In this document: one piece after another, positions 35,154 through 43,126 of the stretch
Layout: the number at the start of each line of letters is the position of its first letter
How positions within the stretch are numbered: the first letter of the stretch is position 1
Position numbers and translations under genes: made by a program
Notes under the pieces: model-generated
Database searches by the model: none
The model's input: the letters and a program-made list of their open reading frames with translations, nothing else
Told to the model about the DNA's origin: nothing
NCBI RefSeq assembly: GCF_000447295.1
Contig: NZ_KE650771.1
Coordinates: forward strand, 6,003,622 to 6,067,621
Direction of reading: 5' to 3'
Source: Fischerella sp. PCC 9431
Lineage (GTDB): Bacteria > Cyanobacteriota > Cyanobacteriia > Cyanobacteriales > Nostocaceae
DNA: 64,000 nt

Positions 35154-35354
35154 TTATTTCATTTTTTCTAATGCTTGGACTATAACTTCAGCATCTTTAC
35201 CAAAAAAACTTTCCTTTTCACCATTACTCCAAATGATCACGCAGGCAAACTGCCAAGCCATGTTATAGTTTATTCTCCGAAAACAAACTTTGCGAGCGTA
35301 AGCTAAATTTACATAGCCTCTGGTAGGTGTTTGGCAAAAAATTGGTTGTGTCAT
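35154..35354 (-). CDS. hypothetical small protein
   Basis: 66 aa. RGYVNLAYARKVCF, then WQFACVIIWSNGEKESFFGKDAEVIVQALEKMK; this beta-strand/helix pattern looks like a genuine small cytosolic domain rather than a shadow frame, and codon use is normal. No family can be named. There is no clear ribosome site before the ATG. It lies between menB (convergent, 46 bp) and repeat-rich DNA. Confidence 0.5.
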   Translation of the reverse strand: MTQPIFCQTPTRGYVNLAYARKVCFRRINYNMAWQFACVIIWSNGEKESFFGKDAEVIVQALEKMK

Positions 35355-35586
35355 TGCTACAATTTTAAATAATCAAAATGATGAACAGTTGTTTTGAGAT
35401 AGAGAGGCGCTTGAGATTGGTAGTCGGGAGCGCCTTCTCTATATTTTGTATATTACACTAAAAATTCTTAGTAAGCAAGCTAAAAATTTGCAGTTTTGTA
35501 TAAAAAATATCTGTATTGAGTGCGATAATTTGTGGAAATTATTTATGATTGTGTGATTATGGTGGAAAGGTCCGAGATTAAAATGA

Positions 35587-35860
35587 GACAATTCAGGTTT
35601 GAAGGGTGGTACTTCGAGTTTCAAATAAGAAAGTTGTCGTTTGAAACAAGAAATTCCGGGGTTGAAACGAAAAATTCCAGGGTTGAAACGAGAAATTCCA
35701 GGGTTGAAACAGGAAATTCCAGGGTTGAAACGAGAAATTCCGGGGTTGAAATGAGAAAATTCTAGGTTGAAACAGGAAATTCCAGGGTTGAAACGAGAAA
35801 CTCCAAGGTTGAAACGAGAAATTCCAGGGTTGAAACGAGAAATTCCGGGGTTGAATCTCG
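35587..35860. repeat. 21-bp tandem repeat array 2 (11-13 units)
   Basis: The TTGAAAC core recurs exactly every 21 bp from 35641 to 35830, with degenerate units at 35599, 35620 and 35851. Consensus about GAAATTCCAGGGTTGAAACGA. It keeps long frames open on both strands, but the heptapeptides have no protein-like features. Same core as arrays 1 and 3. It is followed by GGGCTATAGTCCTA, similar to the sequence that follows array 3. Confidence 0.9.
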
Positions 35861-36182
35861 ATTCCCAATCCCATTAAACAAAGGGCTATAGTCCTAATCG
35901 CATTCACACTAATAAACAAGCGGATTGCGTTTTTAGATTCTTTAGGATTGTACGCAAACAAGATCCCCAATTTTTGATCATATTTCAAGACCAAGACGCG
36001 ATGAATCAACAAGACGCGATCAATTAACAAGACGCGATGAATCGCGTCTCTACAAATGTGTTCCAAAATTCTAGTTTTCTTGATATATCTAAGTAGGATT
36101 GCGAAAATCTGCTAGTTTGATTTGTAGCTTTTTTATTGCTATATATTTTCACAAGTTTCAGCAACACACTCTTTTATATAAA

Positions 36183-37790
36183 ATGAAGTACTTTTATACA
36201 CTGCCACCTGTAGTCATCGGCGTATCGATGGTGTTGGTGCAATCACAAATTGCAGTCGCTTTATCTCAGCAACAGGTGGAACAGATTGGTAAAGAAATTA
36301 CTGTGCGGATTGTCGATACTCAAGATCCAACTGTTTCTGGTTCGGGTGTTTTGATTAAACATTCTGGGGACACTTACACTGTTTTGACTGCTTATCATGT
36401 GGTGAAAGATGGTGGTAAGTACGAAATTATGACGCCAGATACACAAACTAATCAGGTGAAGTCTGTCAAACGCTTACCGGATGTTGATTTGGCTGTGGTT
36501 GAGTTTAGTAGTAGCAAGGATTATAAAATAGCCAAGATTGGGAATTCTGACAAAGCTACGGCTAGTACGAGTGTATATGTAGCAGGGTTTCCAGGCAGAA
36601 CAGCAGCAATTTCTAATCCGCAGTTATTTTTCAATAAAGGACAAGTTCAAGCAAACGGTGCGGCGCAGCGTGATGGTTACAACATTCTCTACGATAACGA
36701 TACTTTGAGTGGTATGAGTGGTGGGGCTGTACTAAATGAACAGGGGGAAGTGGTAGCAATTCACGGCAGAGTTGATGAGCAAGAAATTGGTGAGAAAAGT
36801 CAGAGTAAGATTATTACGGGTTTAGGTACTACTATTTATTCAGCGTTGCGGCAAATGTTAGCCGTGGGTGTGGATGTGGGAGTTCGCCCACCGGATGTTG
36901 TGGCGACTGGGTTGAAAGCAGATGACTTTTTTATCAGAGCTTACGATAAGTATGATCAAAAAGATTACAAGGGTGCAATAGCTGATTTAACACAAGCAAT
37001 TCGTCTCAATCCGAATTATGACAAAGCCTACTACAACCGGGGTGTAGTCCGCGATGAATTGGGAGACAAGCAAGGAGCGATCGCTGATTACAACTCTGCT
37101 CTCAAAATTAATCCCAACTATGCCTATGCCTACAACAACCGGGGTAATGCCCGCAGTGATTTGGGAGATAAGCAAGGAGCGATCGCTGATTACAACTCTG
37201 CCATCAAAATTAATCCCAACTTTGCTAATGCCTACTACAATCGGGGTGTAGTCCGCAGAAAATTGGGAGACAAGCAAGGGGCAATAGCTGATTTCAACAC
37301 TGCCCTCAAAATTAATCCCAACTTAGCCCTAGCCTACAGCAACCGGGGTGTAGTCCGCAGTGAATTGGGAGATAAGAAAGGGGCGATCGCTGATTACACT
37401 TCTGCCCTCAAAATTAATCCCAACTTAGCCCTAGCCCACAGCAACCGGGGTGTAGTCCGCAGTGAATTGGGAGATAAGCAAGGGGCTATAGCTGATTACA
37501 CCTCCGCCATCAAAATTAATCCTAACGATGCCGATGCCTACAACAACCGGGGTATAGTCCGCAGAAAATTGGGAGACAAGCAAGGGGCAATAGCTGATTT
37601 CAACACTGCCCTCAAAATTAATCCCAACTTAGCTAATGCCTACGCCGGTCGAGGTATAGCCCGTGCTGATTTGGGAGACAAGCAAGGTGGAATTGCGGAT
37701 TTACAGAAAGCTGCTGAACTGTTTCAACAACAAGGAAATACAGAGTTATATCAAAAGACGTTGGAGTTTATTAGAAAGCTTCAGCAGTAA
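36183..37790 (+). CDS. secreted trypsin-like serine protease with TPR repeats
   Basis: 535 aa from the ATG at 36183 (MKYFYTLPPVVIGVSMVL, a signal peptide of about 27 residues with cleavage near VALS). The protease domain has the triad His 72 (LTAYHVVK), Asp 102 (PDVDLAVVEF) and Ser 179 (SGMSGGAV), as in S1C/DegP-like trypsin folds. It is followed by about nine TPR units of 34 aa (KINPN.A.AY.NRGVVR.ELGDKQGAIADY). The DNA of the TPR units is almost identical from copy to copy, indicating recent internal duplication or homogenisation. Close paralogue of the 40651-42645 gene, with the same triad positions. Likely periplasmic or cell-surface; substrates unknown. Confidence 0.85.
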   Translation: MKYFYTLPPVVIGVSMVLVQSQIAVALSQQQVEQIGKEITVRIVDTQDPTVSGSGVLIKHSGDTYTVLTAYHVVKDGGKYEIMTPDTQTNQVKSVKRLPDVDLAVVEFSSSKDYKIAKIGNSDKATASTSVYVAGFPGRTAAISNPQLFFNKGQVQANGAAQRDGYNILYDNDTLSGMSGGAVLNEQGEVVAIHGRVDEQEIGEKSQSKIITGLGTTIYSALRQMLAVGVDVGVRPPDVVATGLKADDFFIRAYDKYDQKDYKGAIADLTQAIRLNPNYDKAYYNRGVVRDELGDKQGAIADYNSALKINPNYAYAYNNRGNARSDLGDKQGAIADYNSAIKINPNFANAYYNRGVVRRKLGDKQGAIADFNTALKINPNLALAYSNRGVVRSELGDKKGAIADYTSALKINPNLALAHSNRGVVRSELGDKQGAIADYTSAIKINPNDADAYNNRGIVRRKLGDKQGAIADFNTALKINPNLANAYAGRGIARADLGDKQGGIADLQKAAELFQQQGNTELYQKTLEFIRKLQQ

Positions 37791-37798
37791 GTAACATT

Positions 37799-38353
37799 GC
37801 ATTTGAAACGCCTGCGATTGAAATCGCAGTCTCATAGCTAAACTCTGCTAAAGCAGACTGTTTGATTTGTTTGAGTGCGTAGACACGCAGTGGCTTGTCG
37901 TCAGACATCGCATTTGAAACGCCTGCGATTGAAATCGCAGTCTCATAGCTAAACTCTGCTAAAGCAGACTGTTTGATTTGTTCGGGTGCGTAGACACGCA
38001 GTGGCTTGTCGTCAGACATCGCATTTGAAACGCCTGCGATTGAAATCGCAGTCTCATAGCTAAACTCTGCTAAAGCAGACTGTTTGATTTGTGCGAGGGC
38101 GTAGACACGCAGTGGCTTGTCGTCAGACATCGCATTTGAAACGCCTGCGATTGAAATCGCAGTCTCATAGCTAAACTCTGCTGAAGCAGACTGTTTGATT
38201 TGTTCGGGTGCGTAGACACGCAGTGGCTTGTCGTCAGATATCGCATTTGAAACGCCTGCGATTGAAATCGCAGTCTCATAGCTAAACTCTGCTGAAGCAG
38301 ACTGTTTGATTTGTGCGAGTGCGTAGACACGCAGTGGCTTGTCGTCAGACATC
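37799..38353. repeat. 111-bp tandem repeat, five full copies
   Basis: The start GCATTTGAAACGCC recurs at 37799, 37910, 38021, 38132 and 38243 (exactly 111 bp), with a sixth degenerate start at 38354. Each unit contains two hairpin-forming blocks (CTGCGATTGAAATCGCAG and CTCTGCTAAAGCAGAC) and a block ending in GTGGCTTGTCGTCAGACATC. Single copies lie at 39288-39400 and 40366-40478. 111 = 37 codons, so one minus-strand frame stays open as a 37-aa repeat; no ribosome site or domain supports a gene. The junction sequences alternate (TTCGGG/GCGAG), suggesting a 222-bp higher-order unit. Confidence 0.92.
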
Positions 38354-38414
38354 GCGCTTTGAGATTCTCTATGATTGTGCGATGTCTGGTGACAAGCCGC
38401 TTTGCGTCTACGCA
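38318..38414. repeat. long imperfect palindrome capping the tandem array
   Basis: GTGCGTAGACACGCAGTGGC...GACATCGC on the left pairs with GCGATGTCTGG...TGCGTCTACGCAC on the right (arms about 37 bp, mostly paired) around a 20-bp AT-rich loop. The same arrangement recurs at 39362-39460. It could extrude as a cruciform. Confidence 0.7.
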
Positions 38415-38476
38415 CCCCCTATTAAATAAAGCAGTAAGCTGGATTTAACGGTTAGTTTAGTTAAAAAGTATGGTGT

Positions 38477-38539
38477 ATGAGTACTGAGCAATTACTACTA
38501 GAAAAATGGCGATCGCTTCCCTTGGACAAACGGCTATAA
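38477..38539 (+). pseudogene. truncated copy of the DUF2281 antitoxin-like gene
   Basis: The first 16-17 codons (MSTEQLLLEKWRSLPL) are identical to the intact gene at 39700, and the preceding about 40 bp also match; the frame then diverges and stops (DKRL). It is a 5' fragment left by a duplication. Confidence 0.8.
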
Positions 38540-38571
38540 TTCCTACTAAATCTTGATTTTCGAGAAGTATA

Positions 38572-38808
38572 GTGTTGAAAATAAGTGTTGAAGAAGCAGC
38601 CGCTAACTTAAAAACTCTCTTAGAGCAAGTAGCTAAGGGAGAAGAAGTTATTTTGCTGGAGCAAAACAAAGTTGTAGCTCGTTTGGTTCCTCCACAAGAA
38701 AAGGAACAACGTTTAGCAAGTATGAAACAATTTCGAGATGCACTGACAGTCACAGGAGAATCTTTGAGTGCAACTGTAGTTAATGCACGCCAAGAGGAAC
38801 GCCATTGA
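38572..38808 (+). CDS. Phd/YefM-type antitoxin
   Basis: 78 aa. MLKISVEEAAANLKTLLEQVAKGEEVILLEQNKVVARLVPP is the classic Phd/YefM DNA-binding fold (type II antitoxin), with a flexible acidic C terminus that would wrap the toxin. Start GTG (38572) directly followed by TTG. It overlaps the next gene (PIN toxin) by 4 bp, the standard antitoxin-toxin coupling. Expected to repress its own operon. Part of a duplicated block whose other copy (39.65-40.5 kb) lacks this gene. Confidence 0.9.
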   Translation: MLKISVEEAAANLKTLLEQVAKGEEVILLEQNKVVARLVPPQEKEQRLASMKQFRDALTVTGESLSATVVNARQEERH

Positions 38809-39227
38809 TTTATCTCGATACAAGTGTTCTGGCTGCTTTATATTGGGCAGAAGCATTGAGCGATATAGTTGAAGAACTCGTACTGGTAGAATCAGAGCTT
38901 GGTTTAAGTCAGTTAGTCGAAGTAGAACTTTTTTCGGCGCTGTCGCGTCGGGTGAGAATGCGAGAAATATCCCCAGAGGAAGCAACAGCTATAGTACAGA
39001 GGTTTCAAGCTGACTTAGATAGTAGTTTTTATAGTTGTATTGCGGTAGAGCCTATTCACTATAACTTGGCGCGTGAGTGGATTAGTCGGTTTGAAACACC
39101 ATTGCGTACACTTGATGCTTTGCATTTGGCTATTGCATCGCAAAATAACATTCGATTGGTAACAGCTGATGAAGCTTTGGCTGCGAGTGCTGGAGTTTTG
39201 GGAGTTGAGTTTCAGTTATTACGGTGA
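38805..39227 (+). CDS. PIN-domain toxin (VapC family)
   Basis: 140 aa PIN-fold ribonuclease. The first catalytic Asp is in MIYLDTSVLAALYW (D5), followed by a Glu in SQLVEVELFSALSRR (about E46), TLDALHLAIASQ (second and third acidic residues, about D106) and VTADEAL (D120 region), the full acidic set of VapC-type toxins that cleave RNA. TTG start overlapping the antitoxin stop. It completes a Phd-PIN type II module. A fragment of its paralogue (first 11 codons) survives at 40285. Confidence 0.9.
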   Translation: MIYLDTSVLAALYWAEALSDIVEELVLVESELGLSQLVEVELFSALSRRVRMREISPEEATAIVQRFQADLDSSFYSCIAVEPIHYNLAREWISRFETPLRTLDALHLAIASQNNIRLVTADEALAASAGVLGVEFQLLR

Positions 39228-39287
39228 TTTCTTGTTCTGAATCTAAGTTTGGCTGTAATTGCACTCTCATCGAATCAAAAAAGCGAT

Positions 39288-39400
39288 CGCATTTGAAACG
39301 CCTGCGATTGAAATCGCAGTCTCATAGCTAAACTCTGCTGAAGCAGACTATTTGATTTGTGCGAGTGCGTAGACACGCAGTGGTTTGTCGTCAGATATCG
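39288..39400. repeat. single dispersed copy of the 111-bp unit
   Basis: GCATTTGAAACGCCTGCGATTG..., highly similar to the array at 37.8 kb, followed by the long-palindrome module up to 39460. It lies directly after the PIN toxin gene. Confidence 0.85.
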
Positions 39401-39468
39401 CGCTTTTTGATTCTCTGTGATTGTGCGATGTCTGGTGACAAGCCGCTTTGCGTCTACGCATCCCCATT

Positions 39469-39637
39469 CTAACTTTTCCCGTTAAGTCTGGAAACATGGA
39501 TATAGTAAGGGTTTCAGTCCACAAGCCTATTATCGATAAAAGACGTTTAATGAGAATAAAACAACGGAAAAATAGGACTTTTAGGATAGCACTCTTGATC
39601 GCGATCGCTGTGATAGAAAGATAACGGGAAAAGTCAG
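39469..39637. mobile_element. 169-bp MITE with 16-bp TIRs and 9-bp target duplication
   Basis: Terminal inverted repeats CTAACTTTTCCCGTTA (39469-39484) and TAACGGGAAAAGTCAG (39622-39637) differ at one position. Direct repeats ATCCCCATT flank both sides (39460-39468 and 39638-39646). The paralogous block around 38405-38440 has the corresponding sequence without the insertion (an empty site). No ORF inside; a non-autonomous element probably mobilised by an IS transposase elsewhere. Confidence 0.8.
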
Positions 39638-39699
39638 ATCCCCATTGAGTAAAGCAGTAAGCTAGATTGAGCGGTTAGTTTAGTTAAAAAGTATGGTGT

Positions 39700-39930
39700 A
39701 TGAGTACTGAGCAATTACTACTGGAAAAATGGCGATCGCTTCCCTTGGAAAAGCAACAAGAAGTTCTTGATTTTGTTGAGTTTTTAGAGTTTAGGCAAAC
39801 CTCTACAATTCTTCTCAAGCCAAAGAAATCTTTTCCCGCAACTACTTTGGATGAGGTTACAGGATGTTTGAAATATCAAGGTACAGCAAAAACGATTGAA
39901 GATATGGATAATGCTATCCGCCAAGCCTGA
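39700..39930 (+). CDS. DUF2281-type antitoxin-like protein
   Basis: 76 aa. STEQLLLEKWRSLPLEKQQEVLDFVEFLEFRQ matches the DUF2281/VapB-like group of small antitoxin-like proteins that normally precede PIN toxins. C-terminal part less conserved. Start ATG at 39700; the upstream 60 bp are identical to those before the truncated copy at 38477. The partner PIN toxin next to it is reduced to an 11-codon stub (40285), so this is an orphan antitoxin. Confidence 0.8.
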   Translation: MSTEQLLLEKWRSLPLEKQQEVLDFVEFLEFRQTSTILLKPKKSFPATTLDEVTGCLKYQGTAKTIEDMDNAIRQA

Positions 39931-39989
39931 AGGTAAATAATCCTAATCGTATTTGGATCAAGCAACAAGCGATCGCACTAGGTATTAAG

Positions 39990-40250
39990 TTGAAACGAGA
40001 AAATTCCAGGTTTGAAACATGAAAATTTTGGGTTGAAACGAGAAATTCCAGGTTTGAAACATGAAAATTCTGGGTTGAAACAAGAAAATTCTGGGTTGAA
40101 ACGAGAAATTCCAGGTTTGAAACAAGACAATTCTGGGTTGAAACGAGAAATTCTAGGTTTGAAACAAGAAAATTCTGGGTTGAAATGAGAAATTCCAGGT
40201 TTAAAACATGAAAATTCTGGGTTGAAACATGAAACTCCAAGTTTTGAACA
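39990..40250. repeat. 21-bp tandem repeat array 3 (about 13 units)
   Basis: TTGAAAC recurs at 40012, 40033, 40054, 40075, 40096, 40117, 40138, 40159, 40180 and on, spacing 21 bp (22 bp at both outermost joints). Two alternating unit types are seen (GGGTTGAAACGAGAAATTCCA and GGTTTGAAACATGAAAATTCT), so the array is built from a 42-bp dimer. It sits inside the duplicated toxin-antitoxin block and is absent from the other copy. Confidence 0.9.
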
Positions 40251-40284
40251 AATGGCTATAATCCTACTACATAGAGGAACGCTA

Positions 40285-40404
40285 TTGATTTATCTGGATA
40301 CAAGTGTTCTGGCTCTGATCTCAGCTTGGTTGTCATCGCGCTCTCATCGAATCAAAAAAGCGATCGCATTTGAAACGCCTACGATTGAAATCGCAGTCTC
40401 ATAG
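40285..40404 (+). pseudogene. PIN-domain toxin remnant
   Basis: MIYLDTSVLAL, identical to the first codons of the intact toxin at 38805 and in the same context, then jumps to sequence homologous to the region beyond the intact toxin's stop (CTCATCGAATCAAAAAAGCG). About 405 bp of the toxin have been deleted, probably between TTCTG microhomologies. Reading then runs into the 111-bp repeat unit. Confidence 0.8.
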
Positions 40405-40482
40405 CTAAACTCTGCTGAAGCAGACTATTTGATTTGTGCGAGTGCGTAGACACGCAGTGGCTTGTCGTCAGACATCGCCATT
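40366..40482. repeat. single dispersed copy of the 111-bp unit
   Basis: Second isolated copy of the unit tandemly repeated at 37.8 kb, immediately after the toxin remnant, ending GTCGTCAGACATCGCC. The following 170 bp up to the next gene hold nothing recognisable. Confidence 0.85.
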
Positions 40483-40650
40483 TGAGATTTTTCATGTATT
40501 TTGGTAAACATAATTGGTGATCACTACCTAGTTATTTTCTCTGTTCGAGGAAAGTAACTCTGCTAACTTGTGATCAACATCTTGCCTACATCCACAGAAT
40601 TTTATTTAATGCAAATATGTAAATAAAAAGACCTGAGCCAGGTTATAAAT

Positions 40651-42645
40651 ATGAAGTATTTTTACAGTCTTTCATCTGTATTGATAGGCGCGTCTATTGT
40701 ATTGACACATCCACACATCGCCGTTGCTCTATCTTCTCAAGAAATCGAAACCATAGGTAGAGAAATTACGGTGCAGATTGTGGATGATCAAATTCCTCCT
40801 GCTACGGGTTCCGGAGTGATTATTAGACGTTCTGGTGATAGTTATGCAGTCTTGACTGCTTATCATGTGGTCAAAGAGAGTAGAAAATACCAAATAATTA
40901 CACCAGATCAACAAAGTTATGCAGTCAAAAATGTCAAACACTTGCAAGGATTAGACTTGGCGATTGTCGAGTTTAGTAGTAGCAAAGCTTACAATGTTGC
41001 CAAAATCGGGAACTCTGATCAAGCGACAGCAACGACAACTGTATATGTAGGTGGGTTTCCAGCGAAAACAGCAGCTATTTCTAATCCCTACTTTTCTTTT
41101 AATAAAGGACAGGTAAACGCTAACGGTGCAGCCCAGCGTGATGGTTATAACTTAATATATGAAAACAAGACGCTCAATGGGATGAGTGGTGGACCTGTAC
41201 TCAATGAAAAAGGGGAATTGGTGGGTGTTCATGGTAGAGCTGATGAACAAGAAGTTGGTATAGGTACAACCATCAATGTTGCTTTGCAAAAAATGGTAGC
41301 AGTCGGGATCGATGTCGGAGGACGTTCGTACACCAGAAATATTACTACTCCCACTGCGCCGAAAGCAGATGACTTTTTTATCAAAGCTTACGATAGTTAT
41401 CGCAATAAAGACTATCAAGGAGCGATCGCCAATTACACTGAAGCAATTCGTCTCAATCCTAGATATGCTAATGCCTACTATAACCGGGGTATAGCCCGCT
41501 CTGAGATTGGAGATAAACAAGGAGCGATCGCGGACTATACTCAAACTGTCAAAATTAACCCCAGACATGACGATGCTTACTACAACCGGGGTTTAGTCTA
41601 CTATCAATTGCAACAATATCAAGCTGCGATCGCTGATTATAACGAGTCACTCAAAATTAAGCCCAACGCAGAAGATGCTTACCTGAACAGAGGTTTAGCA
41701 CGTTATGAGTTAGGAGACAAACAAGGGGCGATGGCGGATTATAATCAATCCCTCAAGATTAATCCCAACTATGACAAAGCTTACTATAATCGGGGTTTAG
41801 CTCGCTTTGCATCCGGTGATAAAAAAGGAGCGCTGGCTGATTATAACCAAGCAATCAAGCTCAATCCCAACTATGACAAAGCCTACTATAATCGCGGTTT
41901 AACCCGCTTTGAGTTAGGAGATAGACAAGGGGAGATTGATGATTATAACCAAGCAATCAAGATCAATCCTAACTATGCTCTTGCTTACTACAATCGGGGA
42001 GTAGCTCTGTCTGAAAAGGGAGACACTCAAAAAGCACTGGATGATTTCAATCAAACTATCAAGCTGCAACCCGATTATACCAACGCCTATATTTATCGGG
42101 GTTTAACTCTTTATGATTTGGGAGATAAACAAGCAGCATTCAATAATTTTAATCAGGCGGTCAAGCTTGATCCCAACTATGACAAAGCTTACTATAACCG
42201 GGGATTAACCCGTTATGAATTAGGAGACAAACCAGGGGCGATCGCTGATTACAATCAAGCTCTCAAAATCAATCCCAACTATGCCAATGCTTATCTTAAC
42301 CGGGGTTTAACTCGTTCTGATTTAGGAGATAAACAAGGAGCGATCGCTGACTATAATCAGGCAATCAAATATAAACCAGGCTATGACAAAGCTTATTATA
42401 ACCGGGGGATAGCCTACTTTGACTCGAAAAATTTGCAACAGGCACTTGCTGATTTTAATCAAGCCATCAAAATTAGTCCCAACTATGCTAATGCTTATTA
42501 CAATCGAGCGCTAACACGTCGCGATTTAGGAGATAAAAAAGGCGCTCTAACTGATTTTAAACAAGCCGCAGAGCTTTATCGGCAACAAAACAACACTGGC
42601 TATTACGAGGATACACTTGTTCAGATTAAAAAACTAGAACAGTAA
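40651..42645 (+). CDS. secreted trypsin-like serine protease with TPR repeats (paralogue)
   Basis: 664 aa. Signal peptide MKYFYSLSSVLIGASIVLTHPHIAVALS (about 27 aa), protease domain with His 72, Asp 102 and Ser 179 (LTAYHVVK, GLDLAIVEF, NGMSGGPV), then about twelve TPRs (about 245-650) with the core KINPNY.AYYNRGL.R.ELGDKQGAIADYNQ. The TPR units are more diverged from each other than in the 36183 gene. Ends at a strong terminator. Likely periplasmic/extracellular; the TPRs probably choose the substrate or partner. The two paralogues are separated by the repeat-rich toxin-antitoxin region. Confidence 0.86.
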   Translation: MKYFYSLSSVLIGASIVLTHPHIAVALSSQEIETIGREITVQIVDDQIPPATGSGVIIRRSGDSYAVLTAYHVVKESRKYQIITPDQQSYAVKNVKHLQGLDLAIVEFSSSKAYNVAKIGNSDQATATTTVYVGGFPAKTAAISNPYFSFNKGQVNANGAAQRDGYNLIYENKTLNGMSGGPVLNEKGELVGVHGRADEQEVGIGTTINVALQKMVAVGIDVGGRSYTRNITTPTAPKADDFFIKAYDSYRNKDYQGAIANYTEAIRLNPRYANAYYNRGIARSEIGDKQGAIADYTQTVKINPRHDDAYYNRGLVYYQLQQYQAAIADYNESLKIKPNAEDAYLNRGLARYELGDKQGAMADYNQSLKINPNYDKAYYNRGLARFASGDKKGALADYNQAIKLNPNYDKAYYNRGLTRFELGDRQGEIDDYNQAIKINPNYALAYYNRGVALSEKGDTQKALDDFNQTIKLQPDYTNAYIYRGLTLYDLGDKQAAFNNFNQAVKLDPNYDKAYYNRGLTRYELGDKPGAIADYNQALKINPNYANAYLNRGLTRSDLGDKQGAIADYNQAIKYKPGYDKAYYNRGIAYFDSKNLQQALADFNQAIKISPNYANAYYNRALTRRDLGDKKGALTDFKQAAELYRQQNNTGYYEDTLVQIKKLEQ

Positions 42646-42684
42646 ACGGTTGGGAGTACGGAACAGAAGGGATAACCAACCACT

Positions 42685-42717
42685 AAAAATCGCTCCTCTA
42701 TCAAAGGAGCGATTTTT
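42685..42717 (+). terminator. rho-independent terminator of protease-TPR gene
   Basis: A 13-bp stem AAAAATCGCTCCT/AGGAGCGATTTTT with a 7-nt loop, 40 bp after the stop codon; symmetric A/T flanks allow use on both strands. Confidence 0.9.
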
Positions 42718-43126
42718 GTAGATATCAAGGCTGTTTCTAGACCCATAATCATTAAAAAGCAAATTTTATTTTGGAATTAGCAAAGTTCAACCCTCTGCGG
42801 TTCACTTTTTCTACACCACTATCGGAAAACTTGACTGTAAAAGGGTCTGGTCTTCATTTTATACCAATTTGAAAAAAGAATGTGACAGATAGACTAACAA
42901 AACTCTTACAGCAGGGAACGGGGAACAGGGAACGGGGAACAGGTTTGAAAGTCTCTTGGTATATGGCTTTGTTTTTAAAATTTGTACCTCATTTACCTGA
43001 AATCTGCTGTATGTCTTAAAGAGTTTTTCAATCCAAAATCCAAAATGGTATTACCTTGATGGATGTATAAAAACTATAGAACTTGTGTTTTTAATACTTT
43101 ACTGATCCCAGATCAGTAGTAAAAAG
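42718..43126. repeat. intergenic region with MITE end and GGGAACGG repeats
   Basis: Holds one terminal repeat of the MITE-like family (TACCAATTTGAAAAAAGAATG at 42863-42883) and short G-rich tandem repeats (GGGAACGGGGAACAGG type, 42908-42945). No gene is supported. Confidence 0.5.

Noticed and set aside
35593-36066. 157-codon minus-strand frame over array 2
   Set aside because: A repeat artefact as above, and continues into DNA with dispersed CGCGAT repeats.
37771-38415. 214-codon minus-strand gene of 37-aa repeats
   Set aside because: No ribosome site, no known domain; explained by the 111-bp DNA repeat. Kept as a repeat.
39914-40240. 108-codon minus-strand frame over array 3
   Set aside because: Heptapeptide artefact of the 21-bp period; no start signals.
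1845-40250. 21-bp arrays as CRISPR arrays (core ends in TTGAAAC like many cyanobacterial CRISPR repeats)
   Set aside because: There are no unique spacers: units are contiguous and about equally similar along all 21 bp, and no cas genes are in the window.
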